In this document: positions 17,686-26,526 of the stretch, piece after piece
How the letters are laid out: each line of letters starts with the position of its first letter
How positions within the stretch are numbered: position 1 is the first letter of the stretch
Assembly: GCF_030397575.1 (NCBI RefSeq)
Contig: NZ_JAPNXS010000006.1
Coordinates: 62,001-126,000 of the forward strand
Direction of reading: 5' to 3'
DNA length: 64,000 nucleotides
Origin: Psychromonas sp. 14N.309.X.WAT.B.A12
GTDB taxonomy: Bacteria > Pseudomonadota > Gammaproteobacteria > Enterobacterales > Psychromonadaceae
The notes under the pieces: generated by a model
Told to the model about the DNA's origin: nothing
Database searches by the model: none
The model's input: only the letters and a program-made list of their open reading frames with translations
Program-made: the position numbers and the translations under genes

Positions 17686-18783
17686 CTAAGCACTATATTC
17701 AGGGTAATCTGTTAAGCCAACTTCAGCACCACCAAATAGGGTATCTGGATTATGCTCTGCTAATGGGTACCCCTGTTTAATACGATTTGGTAAATCTGGA
17801 TTAGCCACAAATGGGCGACCAAAACCAATCATATCTGCTAAACCATCTTGTATAGCTTGCTCAGCTTTATTTTCGTCATAACGTCCTGCATAAATTAATA
17901 TACCTTGATATGCCTCTCTAACACCTTCCTTAAAAGCTAGTGGTGTTTCTGGTGCATCATCCCAATCGACTTCCGCAATATGGATATAAACCACTTTATG
18001 TTGGTTTAATAATGCGGCGGCTGCAACATACGTTTCTACAGGTGTTTCATCAACCGTACCATTTAACGACGTAAAAGGTGCTAAACGAACGCCGACTCGA
18101 TCGGCACCAATCGCTTCAACCATAGCGGCAACGACTTCACCTAGGAAACGTAATCTGTTTTCAATACTGCCGCCATATTCATCTGTACGGTTATTCGCAT
18201 TTGAATCGATAAACTGGTTAATTAAATAACCATTAGCTGCGTGCAATTCAATTCCATCAAAACCAGCTTCAAGTGCATTTAATGCTGCTTGACGATATTG
18301 TTCAATCACCTCTTGAATATCTGCTTTGGTCATTTCACGTGGCTCAACAACATCAACAAACCCCGGCTCACCAATACCATTGTCCACAAACACTTTCACA
18401 TTTTCTGCTGCTAACGCAGATGATGAAATAGGCTGCACACCTTGAGTATTATCTGTATGTGTCACACGGCCCACATGCCAAAGTTGTGCAAACATGACAC
18501 CGCCCTTGCTGTGTACTGCATCGGTTACTTTTTTCCATCCTGCAATTTGTGCTTTACTGTATATACCTGGTGTCCAAGCGTAGCCTTGCCCCAGTGTCGA
18601 AATTTGTGTTCCTTCGCTGACAATTAAACCAGCACCTGCGCGTTGTGCGTAATATTCAGCCATAATATCATTTGCAATGTTACCCGGCTGGGTAGAACGA
18701 GAGCGGGTCATTGGTGGCATAACAATACGATTTTTTAAGGTAAATTTACCTAATTGTATACTTTGAAATAATGCTTCTTTCAT
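17686..18783 (-). CDS. Old yellow enzyme (NemA-like alkene reductase)
   Basis: A 365-residue FMN oxidoreductase of the OYE family, of usual length. Landmarks are LKNRIVMPPMTRSRS at the start, QLWHVGRVTH (substrate region), the catalytic HxxN pair in ELHAANGYLINQF near residue 180, NRTDEYGGSIENR and GFGRPFVANPDLP at the end. It reduces activated alkenes, N-ethylmaleimide or nitrate esters with NADPH. It is 17 bp downstream of gloA on the same strand; E. coli has the same functional pair (nemA-gloA, reverse order) for electrophile and methylglyoxal defence. No nemR-like gene is next to it. Confidence 0.92.
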   Translation of the reverse strand: MKEALFQSIQLGKFTLKNRIVMPPMTRSRSTQPGNIANDIMAEYYAQRAGAGLIVSEGTQISTLGQGYAWTPGIYSKAQIAGWKKVTDAVHSKGGVMFAQLWHVGRVTHTDNTQGVQPISSSALAAENVKVFVDNGIGEPGFVDVVEPREMTKADIQEVIEQYRQAALNALEAGFDGIELHAANGYLINQFIDSNANNRTDEYGGSIENRLRFLGEVVAAMVEAIGADRVGVRLAPFTSLNGTVDETPVETYVAAAALLNQHKVVYIHIAEVDWDDAPETPLAFKEGVREAYQGILIYAGRYDENKAEQAIQDGLADMIGFGRPFVANPDLPNRIKQGYPLAEHNPDTLFGGAEVGLTDYPEYSA

Positions 18784-18800
18784 CTTATAACTCCTCTACA

Positions 18801-19184
18801 TTAACCTAATTGGATTAACTCTATCTGGTATCCATCTGGATCAGTAATAAAGGCAATATGGGTAGTTCCACCTTTTACTGGTCCTGGTTCGCGTGTCACT
18901 TTCCCACCCAAACTCTCTATTTTTTCGCAAGCCGCATAAATATCTTCAACACCTAAAGCGATATGACCAAACGCATTGCCTAATTCATATTCATTGGTAT
19001 CCCAATTAAAGGTTAACTCAATACTCGCTCCTTTATTTTTGCTACCATATCCAACAAAAACCAAAGTGTAACGGTAGGCTTCATTGATGCTTTTCTCTAA
19101 CACCTTCATACCTAATACCTTGGTATAAAAATCGATAGATTGTTGAAGGTCGCTCACTCTGAGCATGGTATGCAAAAATTTCAT
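18801..19184 (-). CDS. gloA: Lactoylglutathione lyase (glyoxalase I)
   Basis: A 127-residue single-domain glyoxalase I. All four metal ligands of the E. coli enzyme are at identical positions: H5, E56, H74 and E122. The enzyme converts the methylglyoxal-glutathione hemithioacetal to lactoylglutathione; the short form lacking extra loops fits the Ni-dependent class. It is the first gene of the unit with the old yellow enzyme, and an 18-bp perfect palindrome lies about 70 bp upstream, a likely operator. Confidence 0.95.
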   Translation of the reverse strand: MKFLHTMLRVSDLQQSIDFYTKVLGMKVLEKSINEAYRYTLVFVGYGSKNKGASIELTFNWDTNEYELGNAFGHIALGVEDIYAACEKIESLGGKVTREPGPVKGGTTHIAFITDPDGYQIELIQLG

Positions 19185-19254
19185 TGAAGTCCTATTAATG
19201 ATTACATCATTCGAGTGATAGTACTGTGGCTCACAGCAAGAATAAAATTATCAT

Positions 19255-19272
19255 TTATTATGATCATAATAA
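19255..19272. promoter_or_regulatory. 18-bp perfect palindrome upstream of gloA
   Basis: TTATTATGATCATAATAA reads identically on both strands. It lies between divergent gloA (71 bp away) and the YHYH lipoprotein gene (156 bp away). The symmetry and position suggest a repressor site for the glyoxalase/OYE unit; the regulator is not in this window as far as I can see. Confidence 0.5.
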
Positions 19273-19427
19273 TTAAAAATTATGAGGTAGGAACTTTCAA
19301 AAAATCACCTTGTCGATATCAAGGTAAAAAGCGGTTTATCAATGGCATACATTAACCTTTCATTAACTCATACATATCTAGAATAAGTAGTATCAAAACC
19401 AGTGCCCTCAATAAAAAGGATCTCATC

Positions 19428-20495
19428 ATGAGCTTAACAAAAAAGCGAATATTAACAGGACTCGTTACCTTTAGTGCATTAGCCACTTTACTAGGATGTA
19501 ACAGTGAAACAGAAGTAAATGCTGGTACATCAACGACTGTAGAAACAACAACTCCAATCGCTAAAGTCAATCAAGTATCTCAAGGAATCAACCTTTCAAT
19601 GTTTAAAGAAGGAGCATTTACTGAAGATCCAACCATAGTCGATTGCACAACAGCAGAAGGTACAGAAACAACCTGTTACAAATTAGTGACCTCTGGCGCA
19701 CCTGCAGGTAGAGAGCCAGGTCCATTTTGTCCAAGAACCACTAGTGATGGCCCAGAAGATGGCGGGAAATGGTTTAGTAAAGAAGGTTCGGGAGAATTAG
19801 TCGATATTACCGGTGAGTTTATTTTAAAATTAAATGAATACTATGAAGATGATAAATGGGCGGTGTACGATGCAAAAACTAACAAAGTACGCTACACAGC
19901 CACTAAAGCCGCTTGTTTAGGTGCTGCTCGGCCAGACGTTGAAGAACAATACAAACAAAATTGTATTGAATGCCAACTCGCTTACCTTGACGATGACTTT
20001 AATGTAACTTACTTAATTCCAACCTCGCCTATTCCTGCAACTAAAACCGCAGGCCGAGTACATACAGTGGGAATTGCACTAGATGGAGCTGAATTATCTG
20101 GCCCAGCCCCCATTAATGCTATTTTAGGTAGTTATACCATTGCCGCATTCGATGATTGTGGCGGACATATTAATGCTCACCAAGGCTACCATTACCACTC
20201 GACAAATGGTTGTACCGATAAATCAGAAACGACCAACGATGGGCATGCACCATTAATTGGTTATGCAATGGACGGTTACCCTATATATGCGATGAAAAAT
20301 GCTAAAGGGGAAGAAGAAATGCTTGATGAGTGTCGAGGAACCACGGATACAATCCGCGGTTATCATTACCATGCTGCCAGCCCAAGCGAAAATATGTTTA
20401 TCGGTTGTATGCACGGTGAAACAGTTCGAACTGCTGGCGGTCCACCAGACGGTGGTCCGCAGAATGGGCAACGTCCACCAAAACCGCAGGAGTAA
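19428..20495 (+). CDS. YHYH-domain lipoprotein
   Basis: A 355-residue protein with a lipobox ending at C24 (LATLLGC), so probably anchored to a membrane facing the periplasm. The YHYH domain covers about residues 150-330: HQGYHYHSTNGC, GYAMDGYPIYA and a second GYHYHAASP, with flanking cysteines. The repeated tyrosine-histidine motifs look metal-binding, but no activity is established for the family. The end is a proline-glycine-rich tail. AAGGAT precedes the start. It is followed after 5 bp by a small secreted cysteine-rich protein, suggesting a two-protein system. Confidence 0.85.
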   Translation: MSLTKKRILTGLVTFSALATLLGCNSETEVNAGTSTTVETTTPIAKVNQVSQGINLSMFKEGAFTEDPTIVDCTTAEGTETTCYKLVTSGAPAGREPGPFCPRTTSDGPEDGGKWFSKEGSGELVDITGEFILKLNEYYEDDKWAVYDAKTNKVRYTATKAACLGAARPDVEEQYKQNCIECQLAYLDDDFNVTYLIPTSPIPATKTAGRVHTVGIALDGAELSGPAPINAILGSYTIAAFDDCGGHINAHQGYHYHSTNGCTDKSETTNDGHAPLIGYAMDGYPIYAMKNAKGEEEMLDECRGTTDTIRGYHYHAASPSENMFIGCMHGETVRTAGGPPDGGPQNGQRPPKPQE

Positions 20496-20500
20496 GCATA

Positions 20501-20791
20501 ATGAGTAAACGAAAATTAAAACATCCATGGTTTTTATTGTCACTAACCACAATGTCATTAATCGCGTCTAATACTGCCTTTGCTCATTCAGGCCCTTTGA
20601 ATAAATTTGCATTAACAGCCTGCAAAGAAAAAGAACGATCACAAATTTGCCAATATGAAGGTATGCACAATGATTTATATATTGGTACATGCCAATATAT
20701 GCCAACTGAACTAATGTGTGTTAGAAATCAGCCTATTCAAAAAATTGTAAAAGAACAAACTGAGCCTCAAACAACACATAACCATGACTAA
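20501..20791 (+). CDS. Small secreted cysteine-rich protein, partner of YHYH protein
   Basis: A 96-residue protein with a signal peptide ending SNTAFA before HSGPLNKFALTACKEK. The mature part has four cysteines (ACKEK, QICQY, TCQY, LMCVR) and the phrase MCVRNQPIQ. The spacing suggests two disulfides. I do not recognise a named family with confidence. The tight spacing to the YHYH gene indicates co-transcription and probable co-function outside the cytoplasm. A terminator follows. Confidence 0.75.
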   Translation: MSKRKLKHPWFLLSLTTMSLIASNTAFAHSGPLNKFALTACKEKERSQICQYEGMHNDLYIGTCQYMPTELMCVRNQPIQKIVKEQTEPQTTHNHD

Positions 20792-20830
20792 CTTTTTCAA
20801 AAATTGATAATGTGTATTTCTATAATGGCA

Positions 20831-20876
20831 AGCAAAAGCACTATGAACAGGCGTTTATAGTGCCTTTGCTTTTTCT
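20831..20876 (+). terminator. Intrinsic terminator after the YHYH operon
   Basis: AGCAAAAGCACTAT pairs with ATAGTGCCTTTGCT with one mismatch and is followed by a run TTTTTCTTT. Confidence 0.75.
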
Positions 20877-21099
20877 TTATTTAACGCGTTGAGAATCGAA
20901 TAAACAGACTTTTCGAGTAATTTACCCACTACAAAACACACCTCCTTTGGAGTAGTAATCAAGCAAAAAAGTGTCAATTATATGTACAAATATGATATAG
21001 CTCACTGCAATTAGTATTAATTCAATTCAGTACTGGATGTATTTCACAGTTTTCTATACATTATCAATTTTATGTACTTCTAAAACTAAGGAAAGAAAG

Positions 21100-21915
21100 A
21101 TGGACGCAAATGGAATGATTGATTCAGCAACAGAAATCGCGCTGATATATGGACCTAAACTAATAGCTGCAATTGTGGTTTGGATCGTCGGTTCTTGGAT
21201 TATTAAGCTGCTATTAAGTGGTTTAGATAAATTAATGACTAAAAGTAAAGTTGATGCCTCGTTAAAGCCATTTTTAAATAGCTTAACAGGCATGATCTTG
21301 AAAGTGATGTTAGGTATTACAGTACTGGGCATGCTTGGTATTGAAATGACATCATTTGTTGCAATTCTAGCTGCAGCTGGTTTAGCAGTAGGTATGGCAT
21401 TATCAGGTACGCTGCAAAACTTTGCAGGTGGTGTAATGATCTTACTATTCAAACCATTCAAAGTGGGTGATTTCATCGACGCACAAGGGCATGCTGGTAC
21501 TGTTCGTGAAATTCAAATTTTCAACACAATCTTAAAAACAGGTGATAATAAAACAATCATTTTACCAAATGGTGGTCTTTCAACTGGTTCAATGACTAAC
21601 TTCTCAACGGAAGAGAAGCGTCGTGTAGATTGGACAATTGGTATTGCATACGGTGATGATGTTGATAAAGCACGCGCAGTAATCAAACAAATGTGTGATG
21701 CTGATACACGTATTCTTAAAGATCCTGAAGTAGTTATCGTTGTATCTGCACTAGCAGATAGCTCAGTTAACTTCACTGTCCGTGCATGGGTTCAAGCACC
21801 AGATTACTGGGGTGTATTCTTCGCTATGAATGAAAATGTATACAAAACATTCGCAAATGAAGGACTTAGTATCCCATTCCCACAAATGGATGTACATGTA
21901 CACAAACAAGGTTAA
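21100..21915 (+). CDS. MscS-type mechanosensitive channel
   Basis: A 271-residue channel of the short MscS type: three N-terminal helices, the pore helix GLAVGMALSGTLQNFAGGVMILLFKPF near residues 95-120, then the beta domain (GDFIDAQGHAGTVREIQIFNT, LPNGGLSTGSMTNFS) and the C-terminal alpha/beta part ending SIPFPQMDVHVH. It releases solutes on hypo-osmotic shock. The start is the ATG at 21100 with AAGGAAAG upstream; an earlier in-frame codon at 21037 would add 21 residues without a site. Single gene with its own terminator. Confidence 0.92.
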   Translation: MDANGMIDSATEIALIYGPKLIAAIVVWIVGSWIIKLLLSGLDKLMTKSKVDASLKPFLNSLTGMILKVMLGITVLGMLGIEMTSFVAILAAAGLAVGMALSGTLQNFAGGVMILLFKPFKVGDFIDAQGHAGTVREIQIFNTILKTGDNKTIILPNGGLSTGSMTNFSTEEKRRVDWTIGIAYGDDVDKARAVIKQMCDADTRILKDPEVVIVVSALADSSVNFTVRAWVQAPDYWGVFFAMNENVYKTFANEGLSIPFPQMDVHVHKQG

Positions 21916-21934
21916 TCTTACTTAAGCCCCTTCT

Positions 21935-21964
21935 AAAACCGAATGTACTACATTCGGTTTTTTT
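21935..21964 (+). terminator. Intrinsic terminator after MscS gene
   Basis: AAAACCGAATG pairs with CATTCGGTTTT, loop TACTA, followed by further T residues. The ACCGAATG/CATTCGGT core recurs in the terminator near 38595. Confidence 0.85.
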
Positions 21965-22048
21965 ATGCCTAAAAATTAAAATTATGCCTAATTTTTCAAT
22001 TAATTAGATAGATAATCACGTATAATTTGCCCCCGCTTTTAACTACTA

Positions 22049-22067
22049 AATAATGAATCTCATTACT
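22049..22067. promoter_or_regulatory. Possible Fur box upstream of PepSY gene
   Basis: AATAATGAATCTCATTACT matches 13 of 19 positions of the Fur consensus; the outer ATAATGA/TCATTA arms match and the centre does not. It is 73 bp before the start of a PiuB-type membrane protein, a class often iron-regulated. Confidence 0.4.
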
Positions 22068-22139
22068 TAAAACCTACTTCAGTCATTGAACCGAATAATT
22101 TAAAAATAATGAAACAATACCATTCTTTCAAGGATTTCT

Positions 22140-23492
22140 ATGAGTAACCCAAAATCTTTCTATATGTCAGTTTGGCGCTGGCATTTTTATGCAGGACTTT
22201 ACACTATTCCATTCTTAATAATGCTCGCCGTAACAGGCTTATTAATGCTTTACTCCCCTGTTGTTGAAAAGTGGACAAATCAAGATTTATATCAAGTTGA
22301 ACAAGTTTCTCAATCACCTATTACCTACTCAGCACAAAAATCATTAGTGGCGCAGGCTTATCCTGGTGATGTTATTAAATCTATACATTCTCCGCGCAAC
22401 CCTAATAATTCAACACGTTTCCAAGTAATGCATAATGGTGATGCTTTAACGGTTTTCGTAGACCCTTACCAAGCAAAAATTTTAGGTGAACTATCAATTT
22501 CAGATTCTCTTTATGCGTGGGCTGACGATACACATGGTACTTTCATGATTGGAGATACTGGTGATAAAATGATTGAAATTGCAGTTAGCTTTACTATTTT
22601 ATTAGTTATCACAGGCATCTACCTATGGTGGCCAGAGTCTGGTAAAACACTCAAAGAGGCACTCTCCATCACCGCGAATAAAGGGCGCGCTTTTTGGCGT
22701 GACTTGCATTCAGTAATTGGTGTCTGGATTTCAGTAATTTTATTATTTTTCTGTGTGTCAGGGTTAGCTTGGGCAAGCGTATGGGGTGGCTCAATGTTAC
22801 AAGCCTGGAGCACTTTTCCAATGCAAAAAAGTGCAAGCAGTGTTTCATCAACTATCACTCACGAAAGTTTAAATGTACCAGGATTAAAGCAAATCCCTTG
22901 GGGATTAGAACAGTCTTTATTGCCAGAGTCTGAAAAAACCAAGGCAACACACCAAATAAGCCTGGATAGCATCATTAAGCAATCCCAAGCCTTAGGTTTC
23001 ACGCAATTCCAAGTGTTTTTCCCATCAGGTGATACTGGTGTTTATACCACTTCAGCCAGTTCGATGAGTAAAGATATTGAGAATGCAACTGATGATCGTA
23101 CTGTGCATTTTGATCAATACTCAGGAAAAATATTAGCCGATGTTGGTTATGCTGAATATAGTTTAGCTGCAAAATCAATGGCAGTGGGTATCTCTTTACA
23201 CATGGGACAATGGGGTATTTGGAACTATATAGTTAACACCTTATTTTGTTTATCTATCTTATTGATATCTATAACAGGTGTTGTAATGTGGTGGATGCGT
23301 CGACCACAAGGAAAAATGCTATTAGCAGCACCTCAAAAGCCTAAGAACCTAACACGTTGGAAACAAGCAACTTGGTTATTATTACCGGTTTCATTCTTAT
23401 TTCCACTTGCAGCTGCCGCAATAGTTGCTGTTTTAATATTGGACCGAATTGTATTGTTTATCTCTCCTAAAACAAGAGCCTTATTTGATTAA
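22140..23492 (+). CDS. PepSY-associated TM helix (PiuB-like) membrane protein
   Basis: A 450-residue protein with four main membrane segments: near residues 15-38 (FYAGLYTIPFLIMLAVTGL), 150-165, 190-212 and 365-390, plus two C-terminal hydrophobic stretches. The motif WRWHFYAGLY and the later DLHSVIGVWISVIL and ISLHMGQWG are characteristic of the PepSY-TM/PiuB family. Conserved histidines in these helices suggest heme or metal handling; family members are linked to siderophore-iron reduction. AAGGA precedes the start. A candidate Fur box upstream supports an iron-related role; inference only. Confidence 0.88.
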   Translation: MSNPKSFYMSVWRWHFYAGLYTIPFLIMLAVTGLLMLYSPVVEKWTNQDLYQVEQVSQSPITYSAQKSLVAQAYPGDVIKSIHSPRNPNNSTRFQVMHNGDALTVFVDPYQAKILGELSISDSLYAWADDTHGTFMIGDTGDKMIEIAVSFTILLVITGIYLWWPESGKTLKEALSITANKGRAFWRDLHSVIGVWISVILLFFCVSGLAWASVWGGSMLQAWSTFPMQKSASSVSSTITHESLNVPGLKQIPWGLEQSLLPESEKTKATHQISLDSIIKQSQALGFTQFQVFFPSGDTGVYTTSASSMSKDIENATDDRTVHFDQYSGKILADVGYAEYSLAAKSMAVGISLHMGQWGIWNYIVNTLFCLSILLISITGVVMWWMRRPQGKMLLAAPQKPKNLTRWKQATWLLLPVSFLFPLAAAAIVAVLILDRIVLFISPKTRALFD

Positions 23493-23504
23493 ATAACCAT
23501 TAAA

Positions 23505-23544
23505 GTTAACCAAGCTCAATACTTAATGTAGTCGCTTGGTTAAC
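23505..23544. terminator. Hairpin between convergent PepSY and EamA genes
   Basis: GTTAACCAAGC pairs perfectly with GCTTGGTTAAC over an 18-nt loop, 12 bp after the PepSY stop. Confidence 0.55.
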
Positions 23545-23556
23545 ACTTATGAAAGA

Positions 23557-24423
23557 TCATCTCACAGAGCTAATTACTGATCTTCTATTTAAATAATGAT
23601 TAAGAATTAACGCACTAACAATAATAATTGCACCAATACTTAACCTAAGTAAATCGGCTTGTTTATTCCAAATAAGTAAATTAACTAAAATACCAGCGGG
23701 GATTAACAGATTATTCATGATAGCTAAGGTGCCTACATTCACCATAGTCGCCCCCTTATTCCAAGCAAAATAACCAAGACCAGATGCAACAGTTCCAAGG
23801 TAAAGTAATATTCCCCATTGTGTACTCGTTGTAGGCAATTTGCTGGTATCGCCAAACAAAGCATAACAAACCGTGGCAACACACAAAGCACCAATAAAGA
23901 ACCAGCCAAATATCGTTTTATGATCTAACTCACTTTCAGACATTAAACGACTATATGCCACCTGACCTATCGCAAAACAAAGATTAGCGCCTTGCACTAA
24001 TAACAAACCAAACCAAAAGTCACTACTAATATTACCGTAACGAATAGCTACCGCTCCTACGACAGAAATAACAGCAACGAGAAAAAATTGAGGCTTAAAG
24101 CGTTTATCCAGCGCATCATTCAGTAGGGTGACATAAATAGGCGTCATGACCGAAAACAACAACACCTCTGGTACCGATAAAAATAAAAAGGAGTGGTAAT
24201 AAAACACATACATTAGCCCTAATTGCACCGCACCTATCAGCATAATGCGTACGGCCAAAGGCTTATCAACTTGCTTTATTTTTAAAAAAGGTAGGAAAAT
24301 TAATGCTGCTAACGCTATACGAATAAATACACTAAACCAAGCATCAACTTGCCCAGCTAAATACACGCCAATCAAACTAAAAGAGAACGCCCACAGTAAC
24401 GTCACTGATAATAAATAAGCCAT
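23557..24423 (-). CDS. EamA/DMT family transporter
   Basis: A 288-residue, ten-helix protein with two EamA repeats. It begins YLLSVTLLWAFSFSLIGVYLAGQVDAWFS and contains ATVASGLGYFAWNKGATMVN in the second half, typical of the RhaT/YdcZ-like drug/metabolite exporters. An inner-membrane exporter of unknown substrate. It is a single-gene unit opposite the PepSY gene. Confidence 0.85.
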   Translation of the reverse strand: MAYLLSVTLLWAFSFSLIGVYLAGQVDAWFSVFIRIALAALIFLPFLKIKQVDKPLAVRIMLIGAVQLGLMYVFYYHSFLFLSVPEVLLFSVMTPIYVTLLNDALDKRFKPQFFLVAVISVVGAVAIRYGNISSDFWFGLLLVQGANLCFAIGQVAYSRLMSESELDHKTIFGWFFIGALCVATVCYALFGDTSKLPTTSTQWGILLYLGTVASGLGYFAWNKGATMVNVGTLAIMNNLLIPAGILVNLLIWNKQADLLRLSIGAIIIVSALILNHYLNRRSVISSVR

Positions 24424-24486
24424 AGTAAATCCATTTTCAATTAAATAAGGCTGTGTAGTTTACTGGATATATAAATCAACGTCATA

Positions 24487-24518
24487 AAAAAACCCTATAT
24501 TATAAAATATAGGGTTTT
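24487..24518 (-). terminator. Terminator of the small lipoprotein gene
   Basis: AAAACCCTATAT and ATATAGGGTTTT form a 12-bp stem with a 6-nt loop; on the minus strand it continues into a T-run. It also lies just upstream of the EamA gene start. Confidence 0.8.
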
Positions 24519-24556
24519 AGTAAGTGAATATTATTTAGTAATTTTTATACTTAAAA

Positions 24557-24766
24557 TTACTTCTCTAATTCACCTTCTGTAATTTTAACTTTCATTGGGG
24601 CAGATACAGGTGAAGGCTGTGTAATAGTCTCTGTCACAGTTTTACTAACTAATTCGCCTTTAGCGTTATATTCAGATGAAATTGTTTTCTGATAAGTCGG
24701 AATACTACAAGCGGTTAAAACTGTTAAAGCTGCACCACAAACCAAAATATTTAATTCTTTTTTCAT
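24557..24766 (-). CDS. Small lipoprotein, function unknown
   Basis: A 69-residue protein with signal peptide MKKELNILVCGAALTVLTAC; the lipobox LTAC puts the acylated cysteine at residue 20. The mature part is about 50 residues, rich in Thr, Val and Lys, with no domain I recognise. An in-frame ATG four codons upstream is possible, but the shorter form makes the better signal peptide. It has its own terminator. Probably an outer-membrane or periplasmic-face lipoprotein. Confidence 0.7.
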   Translation of the reverse strand: MKKELNILVCGAALTVLTACSIPTYQKTISSEYNAKGELVSKTVTETITQPSPVSAPMKVKITEGELEK

Positions 24767-24917
24767 TTTATAATCCATTAATAATATTAAAAGCTAATTA
24801 CCCATTACAAATCAATGCAATAGAATAAAAAAGTCAATATAGCACATTAAAGAGAAAAATAAATGAAACAAACACCCCTAAGTAAGTACAAAGTATGATA
24901 ATTAGCAAACTGATGAT

Positions 24918-24956
24918 AAAAAGCCCTTGCTTGCATTTAACAAACAAAGGCTTTCT
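24918..24956 (-). terminator. Terminator of the catabolic operon (after mmsA)
   Basis: AAAAAGCC/GGCTTT with inner TTG/CAA pairs forms a stem that on the minus strand ends in GGGCTTTTTA. It lies about 40 bp beyond the mmsA stop codon. Confidence 0.65.
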
Positions 24957-24995
24957 ATTTAATGATCTAATTTTACCCCCGTTAATGATTACGCT

Positions 24996-26489
24996 TTAAC
25001 TAGGAAAAGCAAAACTTGCTCCTTCTCTTACTCCACTTGATGGCCAGCGTTGTGTGATAGTTTTACGTTTTGTGTAGAACTTAACACCATCTGGACCGTA
25101 AGCACTTAAATCACCAAACAGTGAACGTTTCCAACCACCAAAACTGTGGTAGGCAACAGGCACTGGTAATGGCACATTAATTCCAACCATACCCACTTCA
25201 ATATTATCTGAGAAATAACGAGCGGCCTCGCCATCACGAGTGAAGATGCAAGTACCATTGCCGTATTCATGGTCATTGATTAACTGCATTGCTTGTTCCA
25301 TAGACTCAACACGCATCACTTGTAATACAGGACCGAATATTTCAGCTTTATAGCTATCCATCTCAGCTTTAACGTTATCAATTAAGGTTGCGCCAACAAA
25401 ATAACCATTTTCATAACCTTCAACTATTAGGTTACGGCCATCGACAACAATATTTGCACCATCGGCCTCTGCGCTATCAATATAACCCATTACTTTTTGC
25501 TGATGTTGTTTAGTGATCACTGGACCAAAATCATTATCAGTATTATCAAACACCCCTACTTTTAAGCTCTGCATTGCAGCTGTCATTTTCTCAATCAATG
25601 CATCAGCGGCTTTATCGCCTACTGCCACTACCACAGATAAGGCCATACAACGCTCGCCAGATGAACCAAAAGCAGCCCCTAGCAGTTGATTAACGGCATT
25701 ATCCATATCAGCATCAGGCATAATAATCGCGTGGTTTTTAGCTCCACCCAATGCTTGGCAACGTTTACCACTTGCCGTTGCCTTGGTATAAATATGTTCA
25801 GCAATCGGAGTCGATCCAACAAAACTGACCGCTTTGACACGCTTGTCTTCTAGTATGGCGTCAACAGCTTGTTTATCGCCATTCACCACATTTAAGACTC
25901 CTTTAGGCAAGCCCGCTTGTTGTAATAACTGCGCTAAAAATAATGGCGCACTTGGGTTCCTTTCAGAAGGTTTCAAAATAAAACAGTTACCGCACACAAT
26001 GGCAAGTGGAAACATCCACATCGGCACCATAGCAGGGAAGTTAAATGGGGTGATCCCAGCAACCACACCAATCGATTGCAACTCACTCCAAGAGTCGACA
26101 TTGGGGCCCGCATTTTTACTGTATTCACCTTTTAATAACTCAGGGGCACCACAAGCATATTCAACATTCTCGATACCACGTTGCAACTCCCCCGCTGCAT
26201 CATGCAAAATTTTTCCGTGTTCTTTACCTAAAAGGTGACAAATTTTATCTCTATTTTCTTCCAACAACTCTTTAAAGCGGAACATAATGCGTGCACGTTT
26301 TAAAGGTGGAGTGTTTCGCCATTCCGGAAAAGCTTTTTGAGCAGATGCTATCGCCATTTCTACCGTATCTTTTGAAGCTAAAGCAACTTGTGTTGCAACT
26401 TCGCCCAATGCTGGGTCAAATACGTCTTGCGTACGGCTACTATCTTCTACTACTTCACCATCGATAAAATGGCCTACTATTTGTGTCAT
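24996..26489 (-). CDS. mmsA: Methylmalonate-semialdehyde dehydrogenase (CoA-acylating)
   Basis: A 497-residue aldehyde dehydrogenase of the MMSDH subgroup. It has GITPFNFPAMVPMWMFP, the nucleophile C281 in SSGERCMALSVVV and FGGWKRSLFGD; the usual ALDH base glutamate is replaced (QALGGAKNH), as expected for the CoA-dependent enzyme. It converts malonate or methylmalonate semialdehyde to acetyl- or propionyl-CoA, the last step for uracil and thymine carbon. The ATG at 26489 has GGAG upstream. It is the last gene of preT-preA-transaminase-mmsA. Confidence 0.93.
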   Translation of the reverse strand: MTQIVGHFIDGEVVEDSSRTQDVFDPALGEVATQVALASKDTVEMAIASAQKAFPEWRNTPPLKRARIMFRFKELLEENRDKICHLLGKEHGKILHDAAGELQRGIENVEYACGAPELLKGEYSKNAGPNVDSWSELQSIGVVAGITPFNFPAMVPMWMFPLAIVCGNCFILKPSERNPSAPLFLAQLLQQAGLPKGVLNVVNGDKQAVDAILEDKRVKAVSFVGSTPIAEHIYTKATASGKRCQALGGAKNHAIIMPDADMDNAVNQLLGAAFGSSGERCMALSVVVAVGDKAADALIEKMTAAMQSLKVGVFDNTDNDFGPVITKQHQQKVMGYIDSAEADGANIVVDGRNLIVEGYENGYFVGATLIDNVKAEMDSYKAEIFGPVLQVMRVESMEQAMQLINDHEYGNGTCIFTRDGEAARYFSDNIEVGMVGINVPLPVPVAYHSFGGWKRSLFGDLSAYGPDGVKFYTKRKTITQRWPSSGVREGASFAFPS

Positions 26490-26526
26490 AACAATCTCCA
26501 TGTGGGTTTACCACGCTATTAATTTT

